Source of the DNA: Candidatus Jettenia sp. AMX2
GTDB lineage: Bacteria > Planctomycetota > Brocadiia > Brocadiales > Brocadiaceae
Assembly (NCBI GenBank): GCA_030583665.1
Contig: CP129469.1
Location: forward strand, 2,285,043 to 2,349,042
Reading direction: 5' to 3'
Length of the DNA stretch: 64,000 nt
Each line of letters begins with the position of its first letter. Within the stretch, counting starts at the first letter, position 1. This document shows, piece after piece, positions 11,445 through 19,289 of the stretch. The position numbers and the translations under genes are program-made. The notes beneath the pieces are model-generated. The model was not told the DNA's origin. It ran no database searches and saw only the letters and a list, made by a program, of their open reading frames with translations.

Positions 11445-11993
11445 CTACCCTGCATGTACCGACAACAGTTTAGCCCTGAGATTTTTTAACCTGTTTGCAA
11501 CACTCCCATCTATCAGCCTGTTGCCGATATGAACAATCATTCCACCGAGGATGTCCGGATTATGAACAATTTCAATCTCTGCCGTTTTACCGGTAATCTT
11601 ATCCAGTTGTTTTCTGAAATTATCCAACCGATCATCGGTTAGCGGAATCGCCGTATGTACCCTAACCTTAACAGCACCCTTCTTTTCATCGACAACCGTT
11701 TTATAAACATCAGGTATAAACTCCAGAATCCTTTCCCTTCTCCGGTCTACAAGCAAGTACAGAAAATTTTTTATGAGATCCGAAACCAGTCCGTCAAATA
11801 CATTTCCGATCACCTTCTTTTTGTCATCCCGTGGGATTGTTGGATGAAAGAGTACTTTTTTCAGGTTATCATTTCCTGTAATCACATCAGAAACTACTTC
11901 CAGATCTTTTTCGATCTGCTCAAACCGCCCTCTTTTTAAAGCAACATCTGCAAGGGCATTGACAAAGGTAATTGCAACGCTTTTATCTAACAC
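11445..11993 (-). CDS. atpH: ATP synthase F1 delta subunit
   Basis: Delta subunit (OSCP equivalent) joining the peripheral stalk to the F1 head. Seen: N-terminal helical domain with the typical ITFVNALADVALKRGRFEQI stretch and a C-terminal domain ending with IDGSVANRLKNLRAKL, the usual family signature region. Length 182 aa is normal. The start overlaps the end of atpF by 11 bases, consistent with translational coupling of the two stalk proteins. Confidence 0.93.
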   Translation of the reverse strand: MLDKSVAITFVNALADVALKRGRFEQIEKDLEVVSDVITGNDNLKKVLFHPTIPRDDKKKVIGNVFDGLVSDLIKNFLYLLVDRRRERILEFIPDVYKTVVDEKKGAVKVRVHTAIPLTDDRLDNFRKQLDKITGKTAEIEIVHNPDILGGMIVHIGNRLIDGSVANRLKNLRAKLLSVHAG

Positions 11994-12501
11994 GTAATTC
12001 CCCTATATCCTTAATAAGTTCATCGACAAGGTCTTCAGCCGTTTTCTGACTTATTGATTGTTTGATTATACGGGAAGAAGCCAGCATGGAAAGGGTCACA
12101 ACCTGGTTTTTTATCTCAGTCAGGGCCTTCTTCCGTTCCTGTTCGATACTTTCCTGTGCTTTTACCCGCATCGATTCAATCTCTTCCTTCGCATGTTTTA
12201 CAAGGTCTTCGCTCATGCGATTACCCTTGTTGATGGCTTCCTGAATCCTGGCGGTAGCTTCTGCCTCGGCATCCGAAAGCTTTTTTTCGTATTCCAATCT
12301 GAACCTTTCTGCCTCTGCCCTGTCCTTTTCTGTTTTCTCATAGGTACTCCTTACTTCATCGGCCCTGGCCTGAATCACAGCCGATATCTTCCCGAAGAGA
12401 AATTTTTTGAGGACAAAAAGCAGTATGATAAAACCTGTTCCCTGGATAATTATGGATTTGATATTAATACCCAGGGTATTTAGCATCTCCAATGAAATCA
12501 C
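11983..12501 (-). CDS. atpF: ATP synthase Fo b subunit
   Basis: Peripheral stalk subunit b. Seen: one N-terminal membrane helix (about residues 14-33, IKSIIIQGTGFIILLFVLKK) followed by a long charged coiled coil to about residue 130 and a C-terminal helical region that meets delta. Length 172 aa is standard. A single b gene is present with no b' paralog nearby, as in most non-photosynthetic bacteria. It is 9 bases downstream of atpE and overlaps atpH. Confidence 0.93.
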   Translation of the reverse strand: MISLEMLNTLGINIKSIIIQGTGFIILLFVLKKFLFGKISAVIQARADEVRSTYEKTEKDRAEAERFRLEYEKKLSDAEAEATARIQEAINKGNRMSEDLVKHAKEEIESMRVKAQESIEQERKKALTEIKNQVVTLSMLASSRIIKQSISQKTAEDLVDELIKDIGELRVR

Positions 12502-12510
12502 CTCCTACGC

Positions 12511-12783
12511 TTATTTAACAGCGTGCTGAATTAACTCAAGAACGGCCTCTGTCCGTGGTAACTTCCCGAGGAGAATAAAGGACATCATCAGGGAATAGAT
12601 GGTTAATGACTCAATAAATGCCAGACCCACAAACATGACAAGCTGTATTTTACCAGCAGCTTCCGGCTGTCTCGCTATGCTGTTCGCTGCGCCATATACC
12701 GCAATCCCCTGTCCTAGACCACAACCAAATGCTGCAACAGAAATTAATCCCACGGCAATTGCCAATAATGCAAAATAAATCAC
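12511..12783 (-). CDS. atpE: ATP synthase Fo c subunit
   Basis: Ring-forming rotor subunit with two membrane helices (about 4-28 and 48-72) linked by the polar ARQPEA loop (37-42). The ion-binding acid is Glu58 in AFIESLTIYSL. Aligning to sodium-translocating c subunits such as that of Ilyobacter tartaricus, Gln25, Glu58, Ser59 and Tyr63 occupy the positions of its Na+ site ligands; the Thr position is Leu60. Chloroplast and cyanobacterial proton-type c subunits share the Gln and Glu but usually have Ala where Ser59 is. Length 90 aa, slightly extended at the C-terminus. The coupling ion is therefore uncertain from sequence. Confidence 0.95.
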   Translation of the reverse strand: MIYFALLAIAVGLISVAAFGCGLGQGIAVYGAANSIARQPEAAGKIQLVMFVGLAFIESLTIYSLMMSFILLGKLPRTEAVLELIQHAVK

Positions 12784-12808
12784 GTCTTAACCTCCTTTTC
12801 CAAAAAAT

Positions 12809-13582
12809 TTAATGATGTTCTTCGTCATGGATGCCAATTGCACCCGCAATATAAAAACTCGCAAGCAGCGAAAAAATCATTGCCTGTATCGTACTCCCCA
12901 GCAAGGCAAGAAAAACCATAGGTAAATGTGCCGGTATGGGGATAATGCCCAATAATAACGGAGAAAACCCAATAAATATTGCTATAATGGTGTCCTCACC
13001 CATAATATTCCCGAATAAACGCATTGAGAGCGATAGTGGCCTGGAAAGAAGTTCCTGCATCAGATGGAGCGGGAATACCAGCGGGGCAAGCCAGAGTGGT
13101 TTGCCTGCCATATGCTTAAGATATCCGGTAATACCGTTGTTTTTTACCCCCTGATAATGGGTGACAAAAAACACGATAAGGGTTAACGCAATTGTTGTGT
13201 TAAAATTACTCGTCGGCGAATGGAAGAGCGGAATCTGTCCTACCATATTCATGATAAAAATATAAATAAACAAGGTGCCGATAAACGGTATAAACGGTCC
13301 TGCTGCCCTTCCCATCTGTGATTGGGTGAAGTTTGCAAGCCCTTCCACAACAATTTCTAAAAACGCCTGAAGTTTGCCGGGAACCTTCTGCAACCTTCTC
13401 GTGGCAAGTATTGAAAATATGCCCAGGAATAGTATTATGGTTGCAGACATGATGATTGGCACCAGGTCGTGTTTCGTTAATCCTAAAAAGTGACTATGGG
13501 GATCAAGGGGGATTAAATCTACAAACGATGGCAATTCTGTTGCGTTCTCACTTCCACCACCAGCTTCTGACAATCGTCTCAC
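12809..13582 (-). CDS. atpB: ATP synthase Fo a subunit
   Basis: Stator subunit forming the ion half-channels next to the c ring. Seen: five to six hydrophobic segments and the hallmark RPLSLSMRLFGNIMGED near residues 181-197, whose second Arg is the essential residue. The ending HDEEHH is His/acid rich. Length 257 aa is normal. The first 20 residues (MRRLSEAGGGSENATELPSF) are polar, so a slightly later start is possible. It sits between atpI and atpE. Confidence 0.95.
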   Translation of the reverse strand: MRRLSEAGGGSENATELPSFVDLIPLDPHSHFLGLTKHDLVPIIMSATIILFLGIFSILATRRLQKVPGKLQAFLEIVVEGLANFTQSQMGRAAGPFIPFIGTLFIYIFIMNMVGQIPLFHSPTSNFNTTIALTLIVFFVTHYQGVKNNGITGYLKHMAGKPLWLAPLVFPLHLMQELLSRPLSLSMRLFGNIMGEDTIIAIFIGFSPLLLGIIPIPAHLPMVFLALLGSTIQAMIFSLLASFYIAGAIGIHDEEHH

Positions 13583-13618
13583 ACTCCTTTCTTCTTACTC
13601 ATGAACGGTTTCTGGAAA

Positions 13619-14059
13619 TCACACCTTCCTGTTTCCGGAAGGTACCCGTACTGCTTTATTCAGATAATCTACCAGTAGCCTGCTTCCTATCTTCATTACC
13701 ATTACCATAAGCACAACTCCCAGCCCAAATGCCATCGCAGGAATATTAACATTCGTAAAGAAACAGACAGAAAACAACGCCATACCAACGATAAAATATT
13801 TTAAAAGACCTATCTTTAAAAAAAACTTCTTTATTTCTGCTTTCCGGTAACGCATCCCGTACCGTATTGTCCACCACATCGTTTTGTAGATGGCAAGGCT
13901 TATGAAACACCCTGCCGCAATGCTCAGGGTTGATACAAGGGACACGTAAGATAACGAGCATAGTACTATCATCAGCGAAAGGAGTAATGAACTCCTCAGC
14001 ACCCTGTCAGGAAAATCCTCATCGGGGAATACCGCGGAACTGTTTTGTTCATGTACCAT
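13619..14059 (-). CDS. atpI: AtpI-like membrane protein of the ATP synthase cluster
   Basis: Probable AtpI homologue, a small membrane protein encoded upstream of atpB and implicated in c-ring assembly or ion supply. Seen: 146 residues with four hydrophobic segments, in two pairs separated by a basic loop (YRKAEIKK). I prefer the ATG at 14059, which follows GAGGT by five bases; the frame extends to a TTG at 14083. Its first 11 bases overlap the end of atpZ. The identity depends mainly on size, topology and position, because AtpI proteins diverge strongly. Confidence 0.7.
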   Translation of the reverse strand: MVHEQNSSAVFPDEDFPDRVLRSSLLLSLMIVLCSLSYVSLVSTLSIAAGCFISLAIYKTMWWTIRYGMRYRKAEIKKFFLKIGLLKYFIVGMALFSVCFFTNVNIPAMAFGLGVVLMVMVMKIGSRLLVDYLNKAVRVPSGNRKV

Positions 14060-14252
14060 TGCGACCTCTTGTGTCCTCTGCAAACAATTTTTTTATTAAC
14101 CGGTAAAATTCAATAAAACTTCCTGCTACACCCAGCATGATAAGGATTACCATAATCCACGGAGAGGTATCAAATTTTTTATCCAGATAGCTTCCAAGAA
14201 AATAACCAACGGCCATAGACCCTGCAGCCGTGAAGCCAAAACTTCCTATCAA
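14049..14252 (-). CDS. atpZ: AtpZ/AtpI-type F0F1 assembly protein
   Basis: Small two-helix membrane protein of the AtpZ family (putative F1F0-ATPase subunit), found at the head of many bacterial atp operons. Seen: 67 residues, helix 1 with the family pattern GSFGFTAAGSMAVGYFLGSY (residues 3-22), then a DKKFDTSPW linker and helix 2 (33-52), as is typical. In some bacteria AtpZ with AtpI has been linked to Mg2+/Ca2+ transport; whether this applies here is unknown. It is 52 bases downstream of the PhoU-like gene and overlaps atpI. Confidence 0.8.
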   Translation of the reverse strand: MIGSFGFTAAGSMAVGYFLGSYLDKKFDTSPWIMVILIMLGVAGSFIEFYRLIKKLFAEDTRGRNGT

Positions 14253-14304
14253 CCCTATAACACGATATAATTCTCTGTTTTTCTCTATATCTTTCTCTCC
14301 GCCG

Positions 14305-14931
14305 TTATTTACTCAAAAAAAATCTGTCTATAGCATGCTTCATATGAGAAATTACCTTTCCCAGAGAGCTTACGATACTTAAATACAATGAGGAACTTTG
14401 CGGTTGACAGAGACCCTGAATTAAACGGTTTTCATGCTCTTCCGAATACACGTCAATCGTTTGATTCACGCTTCCCCATTTATCAACAAGATGTCTCTTC
14501 AACACTTCGTTCTTTGTCAGGATGGTATCTGCGGTGGTCTTTATTATATCTCCTGTTTCTCTGAAAAGGTGGCTGATCTCATTGACTGCTTTATCGCTGA
14601 ACAATATCCCCTCCTCTGTCTTTATCCGGATATGCTGAAGGATAGCATCTAATCCGTCCATCGCCAGTTCTACATTGCTTATGACAATCATCAGGGATTT
14701 TATGAACTCTTTGTCCGTTTCAGGTTCTGTACCTATTCTGCTAAGGATATTCATCAATTCATTCTCTTCGTTATGAACGGAAAGGCTTATTCCTCTTGCT
14801 TCTTCAAGATAGGTAATATTGTTTTTCAGGAAGCCGTTGACGCAGGCGTTCAGCATAGACTCCACCTTTAAGCACATTTCGCTAATCCGTTCAATTACAG
14901 CTTTCAGTTCTTCACTTTTATTGGTAATCAT
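14305..14931 (-). CDS. PhoU-like helical protein
   Basis: 208-residue all-helical protein resembling the PhoU domain, which in other bacteria regulates phosphate uptake or binds metals at helical bundles. Seen: two copies of a helix pair, with an acidic stretch [11 protein letters not shown] (about 53-63) of the kind that binds metals in PhoU. No Pst transporter genes are nearby. It overlaps the end of hemL by four bases (ATGA), so it is translationally coupled to hemL and lies upstream of the atp genes. Function in this context unknown. Confidence 0.6.
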   Translation of the reverse strand: MITNKSEELKAVIERISEMCLKVESMLNACVNGFLKNNITYLEEARGISLSVHNEENELMNILSRIGTEPETDKEFIKSLMIVISNVELAMDGLDAILQHIRIKTEEGILFSDKAVNEISHLFRETGDIIKTTADTILTKNEVLKRHLVDKWGSVNQTIDVYSEEHENRLIQGLCQPQSSSLYLSIVSSLGKVISHMKHAIDRFFLSK

Positions 14932-16220
14932 CGTTCTTTTATTACCTCCGCAAAGGCATCGATGGTCGCATCGATCTCTTTTTCACCATGGGCTGCCGAC
15001 AGGAAAACCGCCTCAAACTGTGAGGGTGCGAAGTAGAAGCCCCTCTCCAGCATGCCATGAAAAAATTTTGCATACAGCTTTGTATCGCATTGTTTTGCCG
15101 TAGTATAATCCGTAACCGGTTGACCAGTAAAGAAGGTACATAACATTGACCCTACCCGTGTATGATAAGTGGGAACCTTCGCATCCCTGCACACCTTTTC
15201 CATGCCGGCAGCAAGCCGCTGTGATTTTTCCTCCAGTGATTTGTACACGGAGGGATCTTTGAGTATCTCCAGGGTAGAAATACCGGCGGTCATGGCCACC
15301 GGGTTGCCGGACAGCGTACCAGCCTGATACACAGAGCCAAGCGGCGATATGCAATCCATAATCTCCTCCCTGCCACCGTAAGCACCGACGGGCAGGCCGC
15401 CGCCAATAATCTTTCCGAGGGTAGTAATATCGGGTGTAACCTTATAAAGTGACTGAGCACCACCGTATGCAACCCTGAAACCGGTCATCACCTCATCAAA
15501 AATCAGGATAATTCCATGCTTGCTTGTTATTTCCCTCAATCCTTCAAGATAGTTTTTCTTTGGCGGCACAACACCCATATTCCCTGCTATTACTTCGACA
15601 ATAATACAGGCAATATCAATGCCCCGTTTTGAACATACTTCATTTACCACATCGATATCATTGTAAGGAAGCGATATGGTATGTCTGACAAAATCCTGAG
15701 GAACACCTGGACTTGTAGGCATTCCCAACGTAGTAGCCCCCGAGCCTGCCTGAATAAGCAAACTATCCACGTGCCCATGGTAACAACCGTCAAATTTAAT
15801 TACCGCATCACGTTTGGTAAAACCCCGCGCCAAACGAATGGCGCTCATCGTCGCTTCCGTGCCGGAATTTACCATGCGCACCTTCTCCATGGAAGGCACG
15901 GCCTCACGGATAAGCTGTGCCAGCTTTACTTCCAGTCCGGTGGGAGCGCCATAACTTGTTCCTCTGGCAACGGCCTCCTGAATGCTCTTTACCACATCCG
16001 GATGGGCATGCCCTACTATCAGCGGACCCCACGAACCGACATAATCCACATAGGTATTGTCGTCAATATCAGTAAGATAACATCCTGCCCCTGATTTAAT
16101 AAATATTGGAGTACCCCCTACTGCACCAAATGCCCTGACAGGACTATTTACCCCCCCGGGTATAAACTTAAGGGCTTCCGTGAAAACCTTTCTGGACTTT
16201 TCCGTATTTCTTTTTGACAT
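14928..16220 (-). CDS. hemL: Glutamate-1-semialdehyde 2,1-aminomutase
   Basis: PLP enzyme converting glutamate-1-semialdehyde to 5-aminolevulinate in the C5 pathway of tetrapyrrole (heme) synthesis. Seen: fold-type I aminotransferase with [17 protein letters not shown] (117-133), the PLP-contacting FDEVMTGFR (241-249), and Lys270 in [14 protein letters not shown] as the Schiff-base lysine. Length 430 aa is standard. Heme supply fits the c-type cytochromes in the window. It is preceded by a well-formed promoter at 16298-16326 and is the first gene of the run that continues into the ATP synthase genes. Confidence 0.96.
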   Translation of the reverse strand: MSKRNTEKSRKVFTEALKFIPGGVNSPVRAFGAVGGTPIFIKSGAGCYLTDIDDNTYVDYVGSWGPLIVGHAHPDVVKSIQEAVARGTSYGAPTGLEVKLAQLIREAVPSMEKVRMVNSGTEATMSAIRLARGFTKRDAVIKFDGCYHGHVDSLLIQAGSGATTLGMPTSPGVPQDFVRHTISLPYNDIDVVNEVCSKRGIDIACIIVEVIAGNMGVVPPKKNYLEGLREITSKHGIILIFDEVMTGFRVAYGGAQSLYKVTPDITTLGKIIGGGLPVGAYGGREEIMDCISPLGSVYQAGTLSGNPVAMTAGISTLEILKDPSVYKSLEEKSQRLAAGMEKVCRDAKVPTYHTRVGSMLCTFFTGQPVTDYTTAKQCDTKLYAKFFHGMLERGFYFAPSQFEAVFLSAAHGEKEIDATIDAFAEVIKER

Positions 16221-16275
16221 ATGATTTTTGTTCTTATATAGTTAAATAAAGGCAGTAATAAATTTACAAAATTCA

Positions 16276-16297
16276 GCCTGTCTTATCAAAGACAGGC
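16276..16297 (-). promoter_or_regulatory. Hairpin at the hemL transcription start
   Basis: Perfect inverted repeat GCCTGTCT (16276-16283) and AGACAGGC (16290-16297) with a 6-base loop, placed directly downstream of the hemL -10 box. It could be an operator spanning the start site or a stabilising hairpin at the 5' end of the mRNA. Confidence 0.5.
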
Positions 16298-16326
16298 ATA
16301 ATAGCAAATTATCTTTTTTTTGTCAA
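16298..16326 (-). promoter_or_regulatory. Sigma70-type promoter of hemL
   Basis: On the minus strand, TTGACA (16326-16321) and TATTAT (16303-16298) are separated by 17 bases, a near-consensus vegetative promoter about 75 bases upstream of the hemL ATG. It may drive hemL, the PhoU-like gene and part of the atp genes. Confidence 0.75.
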
Positions 16327-16359
16327 TAATTTTCATGAAATTTAAGCTGGCTCTGTTTT

Positions 16360-17013
16360 ATGATAAAAAAGATTAACTTAGGGGTATTGATCTCCGGCAG
16401 CGGCAGTACGCTGCAGAATTTTATTGATCTGATAATGGCGGGAAGGTTACCTGCCTGTATTCGGGTTGTGATAAGCAGCAAAAGGAACGTTCCTGGCCTG
16501 GACCGGGCCAGGGAAAATGCCATACCGGCAGTAACTATCCCTTATACAGACCATACGGACACCGGTTCATTCAGTAACGCAATTACAAGGGAACTGGACA
16601 AGTATCCGGTTGATCTGATAACCCTTGCAGGCTTTGTTCATTTCTACAAAATCCCTGAAAAATATTCCGGGCGGGTAATGAACATCCACCCCGGCCTTAT
16701 TCCTGCCTTCTCCGGACATAATTTTTACGGCATGAAGGTACACGAAGCTGCTGTCAGTTACGGTGTGAAGGTTTCTGGATGTACCGTTCATTTTGCCGAC
16801 AATACCTATGACAATGGCCCTATTATTCTGCAAAGGGCCGTTCCGGTATTTTTTGAGGACACCCCCGGTATCCTTGCCAAACGTGTATTTCAAGAGGAAT
16901 GTAAGGCATACCCTGAAGCAATACGGCTTTTTGCAGAAGGAAGGTTGCAGATAGAAGGAAGAAAGGTAAGGATACTCAATCCGCTGGAAAATACCAGCAC
17001 AACAACATTATAA
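16360..17013 (+). CDS. purN: Phosphoribosylglycinamide formyltransferase
   Basis: GAR transformylase, which uses 10-formyltetrahydrofolate to formylate glycinamide ribonucleotide in purine synthesis. Seen: the N-terminal VLISGSGSTLQNFID phosphate-binding region (residues 8-22), AGFVHFYKIP, and the active-site block MNIHPGLIPAFSG followed by HGCTVHFAD-like VSGCTVHFAD with the catalytic His and Asp. Length 217 aa is typical. The ATG at 16360 has only a weak ribosome binding site. It is divergent from hemL and followed by a repeat-containing gap, so it looks monocistronic. Confidence 0.93.
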   Translation: MIKKINLGVLISGSGSTLQNFIDLIMAGRLPACIRVVISSKRNVPGLDRARENAIPAVTIPYTDHTDTGSFSNAITRELDKYPVDLITLAGFVHFYKIPEKYSGRVMNIHPGLIPAFSGHNFYGMKVHEAAVSYGVKVSGCTVHFADNTYDNGPIILQRAVPVFFEDTPGILAKRVFQEECKAYPEAIRLFAEGRLQIEGRKVRILNPLENTSTTTL

Positions 17014-17026
17014 AAATCTGGTAATT

Positions 17027-17049
17027 GGCAGCGCGGTGCCTGCCCTACA
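17027..17049. repeat. Palindromic dispersed repeat, copy 2
   Basis: GGCAGCGCGGTGCCTGCC followed by CTACA: a slightly diverged member of the family seen at 6330, 24972, 40630, 49915 and 51232. It lies 14 bases after purN. Confidence 0.65.
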
Positions 17050-17132
17050 CCAGAAAGTATGTTTTAACACCACGAAGAAAGATAAAATCAAAAATTCATT
17101 TTGTAACTTTTCTCAATGTTCTTGCTGAGTTC

Positions 17133-17171
17133 GTGGTTAAAATTTTCGGTTTTGGCTTTGCCACATTGTGA
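17133..17171. repeat. Dispersed repeat with GGCTTTGCCAC core
   Basis: A stretch beginning GTGGTTAAAATTTTCGG and including GGCTTTGCCACATTGTGA matches, with few changes, the stretch at about 8865-8905 between atpG and atpD. It is in the gap before the M16 peptidase gene. Confidence 0.55.
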
Positions 17172-17218
17172 TTTTGATCTTATTTTACAAAGTAGCCTAT
17201 AACATACCTATTACATAA

Positions 17219-18511
17219 ATGTATACATACAACAAGGTAGTACTGCCAAATGGAATCCGTGCAGTCTTTATTGAAATGCCGCACATTCATTCTGTCGTTC
17301 TGTCGGGTTACATAAACATGGGATTCCGGTATGAAGCAGAAAACAAGCCTGGCATATCACATTTTCTTGAGCATATGCTTTTCCGGGGAGCAAGACATTT
17401 CAACAATTCGTTTGAACTCCTTCAGGCTATCGACAGTATTGGCGGTGAGAGCGATGCCTATGCGTCCCCGGAATATTCTGCGGTAACGATCCAGGTGCAC
17501 AAGAAGTATGTTGAACAGGGTCTGCAAATACTGGGAGATATTATCCTTGGAGGAAATTTTAAACAGGAAGATATTGAAATAGAGAAACGTATTATCCATG
17601 AGGAGATGAAACAGTTCGTGGATGTAAAAGGGAAGTATGTATGTTTAGATGACCTGTCTTACTGCCTGATGTGGAAGGACGGCTCAGGAAAAAAACCTTT
17701 GTTTGGAGATGAGAAAACCATTACAGCCTTAACAATTGATGACCTGAACGCATACTATAAAAAATTCTTTGTTCCTGATAATATCGTCATCTGTGTAAGC
17801 GGGAATTTCAAGAAGGAACAGGTCTCCCGGTATATCCATGAAGTATTCGGCGGCCTGCAGGGAAGGTTTAAGGGAAAGAAGCTTCCGCTAAAAACAGCTC
17901 AAGCGGAACCAAAATATTTATTCATAAAATCACCTTCACGCACTACGAGTTTCAAGCTTTGTCATAAGGCATATCCCTACAAACATAAAAATGTTATTAT
18001 CATGTTCCTTCTTGCAGATGTATTAGGCGGAGGTATCAGCTCCCGGTTGCTGCTTAATATCCGTGAAAAATTAGGTTTGGTTTATGAAATTACCTGTTAT
18101 CCAACGATGTTTTCAGATGTCGGATCCCTTGATATCTATACCTCTGCCAAAAAGGGAAATTTTGAAAAAACCATGCAGGCTGTTATGGACGAGATACGGA
18201 AACTCTGCAACGAAGGAATCACTGAACAGGAACTCAAAAGAACGGAAAAACGGGTATTCAGTCAGATGCAGCTCGTAATGGACAGTCCGCTTTCTATGGC
18301 AAACTGGTTCGGGATCGAGGAGCTTTTGCTCCGGTCAGAAATACCCGATACCCCTGAGAAACAGGCCAAAAAAATTCATGACATCAGACCGGATGATGTA
18401 CAGAAAGCAATTTCTGATATTTTTATACCGGAAAAACGGAATCTTATCGTTGTAGGTGATTACACCAGGACAAACAGGACACATACAATCAGAATGATTC
18501 ATGAAGTTTAA
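17219..18511 (+). CDS. M16-family zinc peptidase
   Basis: Predicted zinc metallopeptidase of the M16 (pitrilysin/mitochondrial processing peptidase-like) family. Seen: the inverted zinc motif HFLEH (48-52), with the third ligand expected in the RIIHEEM segment (Glu128/129), and a C-terminal M16 domain from about 170 with LGGGISSRLLLNIREKLGLVYEI, the usual substrate-clamp region. Length 430 aa matches the single-chain bacterial M16B type. No signal peptide, so probably cytoplasmic. It is followed after 52 bases by a lipoprotein gene in the same direction. Substrates cannot be predicted. Confidence 0.9.
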   Translation: MYTYNKVVLPNGIRAVFIEMPHIHSVVLSGYINMGFRYEAENKPGISHFLEHMLFRGARHFNNSFELLQAIDSIGGESDAYASPEYSAVTIQVHKKYVEQGLQILGDIILGGNFKQEDIEIEKRIIHEEMKQFVDVKGKYVCLDDLSYCLMWKDGSGKKPLFGDEKTITALTIDDLNAYYKKFFVPDNIVICVSGNFKKEQVSRYIHEVFGGLQGRFKGKKLPLKTAQAEPKYLFIKSPSRTTSFKLCHKAYPYKHKNVIIMFLLADVLGGGISSRLLLNIREKLGLVYEITCYPTMFSDVGSLDIYTSAKKGNFEKTMQAVMDEIRKLCNEGITEQELKRTEKRVFSQMQLVMDSPLSMANWFGIEELLLRSEIPDTPEKQAKKIHDIRPDDVQKAISDIFIPEKRNLIVVGDYTRTNRTHTIRMIHEV

Positions 18512-18563
18512 TACAGCATAACGTACTATTTGTTTTCCAAGTTTTCCAAGAAAGGAACTTGTT

Positions 18564-19289
18564 ATGAGAATCAGCCCGATACTACCCCTTGTTTTATTCC
18601 TTACCCTGATTCACCTGGGTTGCAGCAAGGGTGATGCACCACCCCCAAACCATGGTATTGTTTATACAGCAGGGCATATGAAAGACGGACAACATGCCGG
18701 CGAACAGCACGGACCGGATGACTCCCCAGACATTGACCTTGAGCAAATCAGCAACAAACTTTCCGCAATGAGTACTATTGATATATTCCGTTATGCACTC
18801 GATTCGCAGAATCAGGGAAAATATGCAGTAGCGATGGCAGCATACAATATAGTACTGGAAAGAGATGAAAATTATCCTGACATCTATTATCATCAGGGCG
18901 TTCTGTACCGGGATATGGGCATGCGGGACGAGGCTTTTTCTGCATTTCAGAAAGCCGTTCTCCGGAACCCAAATTCAGCAGTGGCATATTATAATCTCGG
19001 CTATGCCTATCGCTGTAAAGGATTACATAGCGAAGCTGTTGCTGAATACAAAAAGGCTTTGGCGCTTGTTCCCGAAAATAATGCAAGACAAAGGGCATCT
19101 ATTCACTATCATATGGGTTTTTCCTATTTTGCCAGCGGATTGGTTGATGATGCCATTCGTGAATTTAGCCAGGCACTCGCCTATAAACCAAAAGACAAGG
19201 CCATCCATCAGAAACTCGGTATTGCTTATACAGCAAAGGGTTGGTCTGATAAGGCCAAAATTGAATTTTCCTATTCTGATAAGAAGTAA
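18564..19289 (+). CDS. TPR-repeat lipoprotein
   Basis: Predicted envelope lipoprotein. Seen: a lipoprotein signal with lipobox HLGC (Cys at residue 20), a polar linker to about 60, then tetratricopeptide repeats from about 70 to the end (examples: YYHQGVLYRDMGMRDEAFSA, YYNLGYAYRCKGLHSEAV). 241 aa. TPR arrays act as protein-binding scaffolds. AAAGGAA precedes the ATG. Its stop codon overlaps the start of the next gene (TAATG), so it is coupled to the tandem reductase at 19289; it may anchor or recruit that enzyme at the membrane (inference). Confidence 0.82.
   Translation: MRISPILPLVLFLTLIHLGCSKGDAPPPNHGIVYTAGHMKDGQHAGEQHGPDDSPDIDLEQISNKLSAMSTIDIFRYALDSQNQGKYAVAMAAYNIVLERDENYPDIYYHQGVLYRDMGMRDEAFSAFQKAVLRNPNSAVAYYNLGYAYRCKGLHSEAVAEYKKALALVPENNARQRASIHYHMGFSYFASGLVDDAIREFSQALAYKPKDKAIHQKLGIAYTAKGWSDKAKIEFSYSDKK

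Noticed and set aside
13583-14252. V-type or N-type ATPase genes
   Set aside because: The subunit set and order (Z, I, B, E, F, H, A, G, D, C) are those of a standard F-type enzyme.
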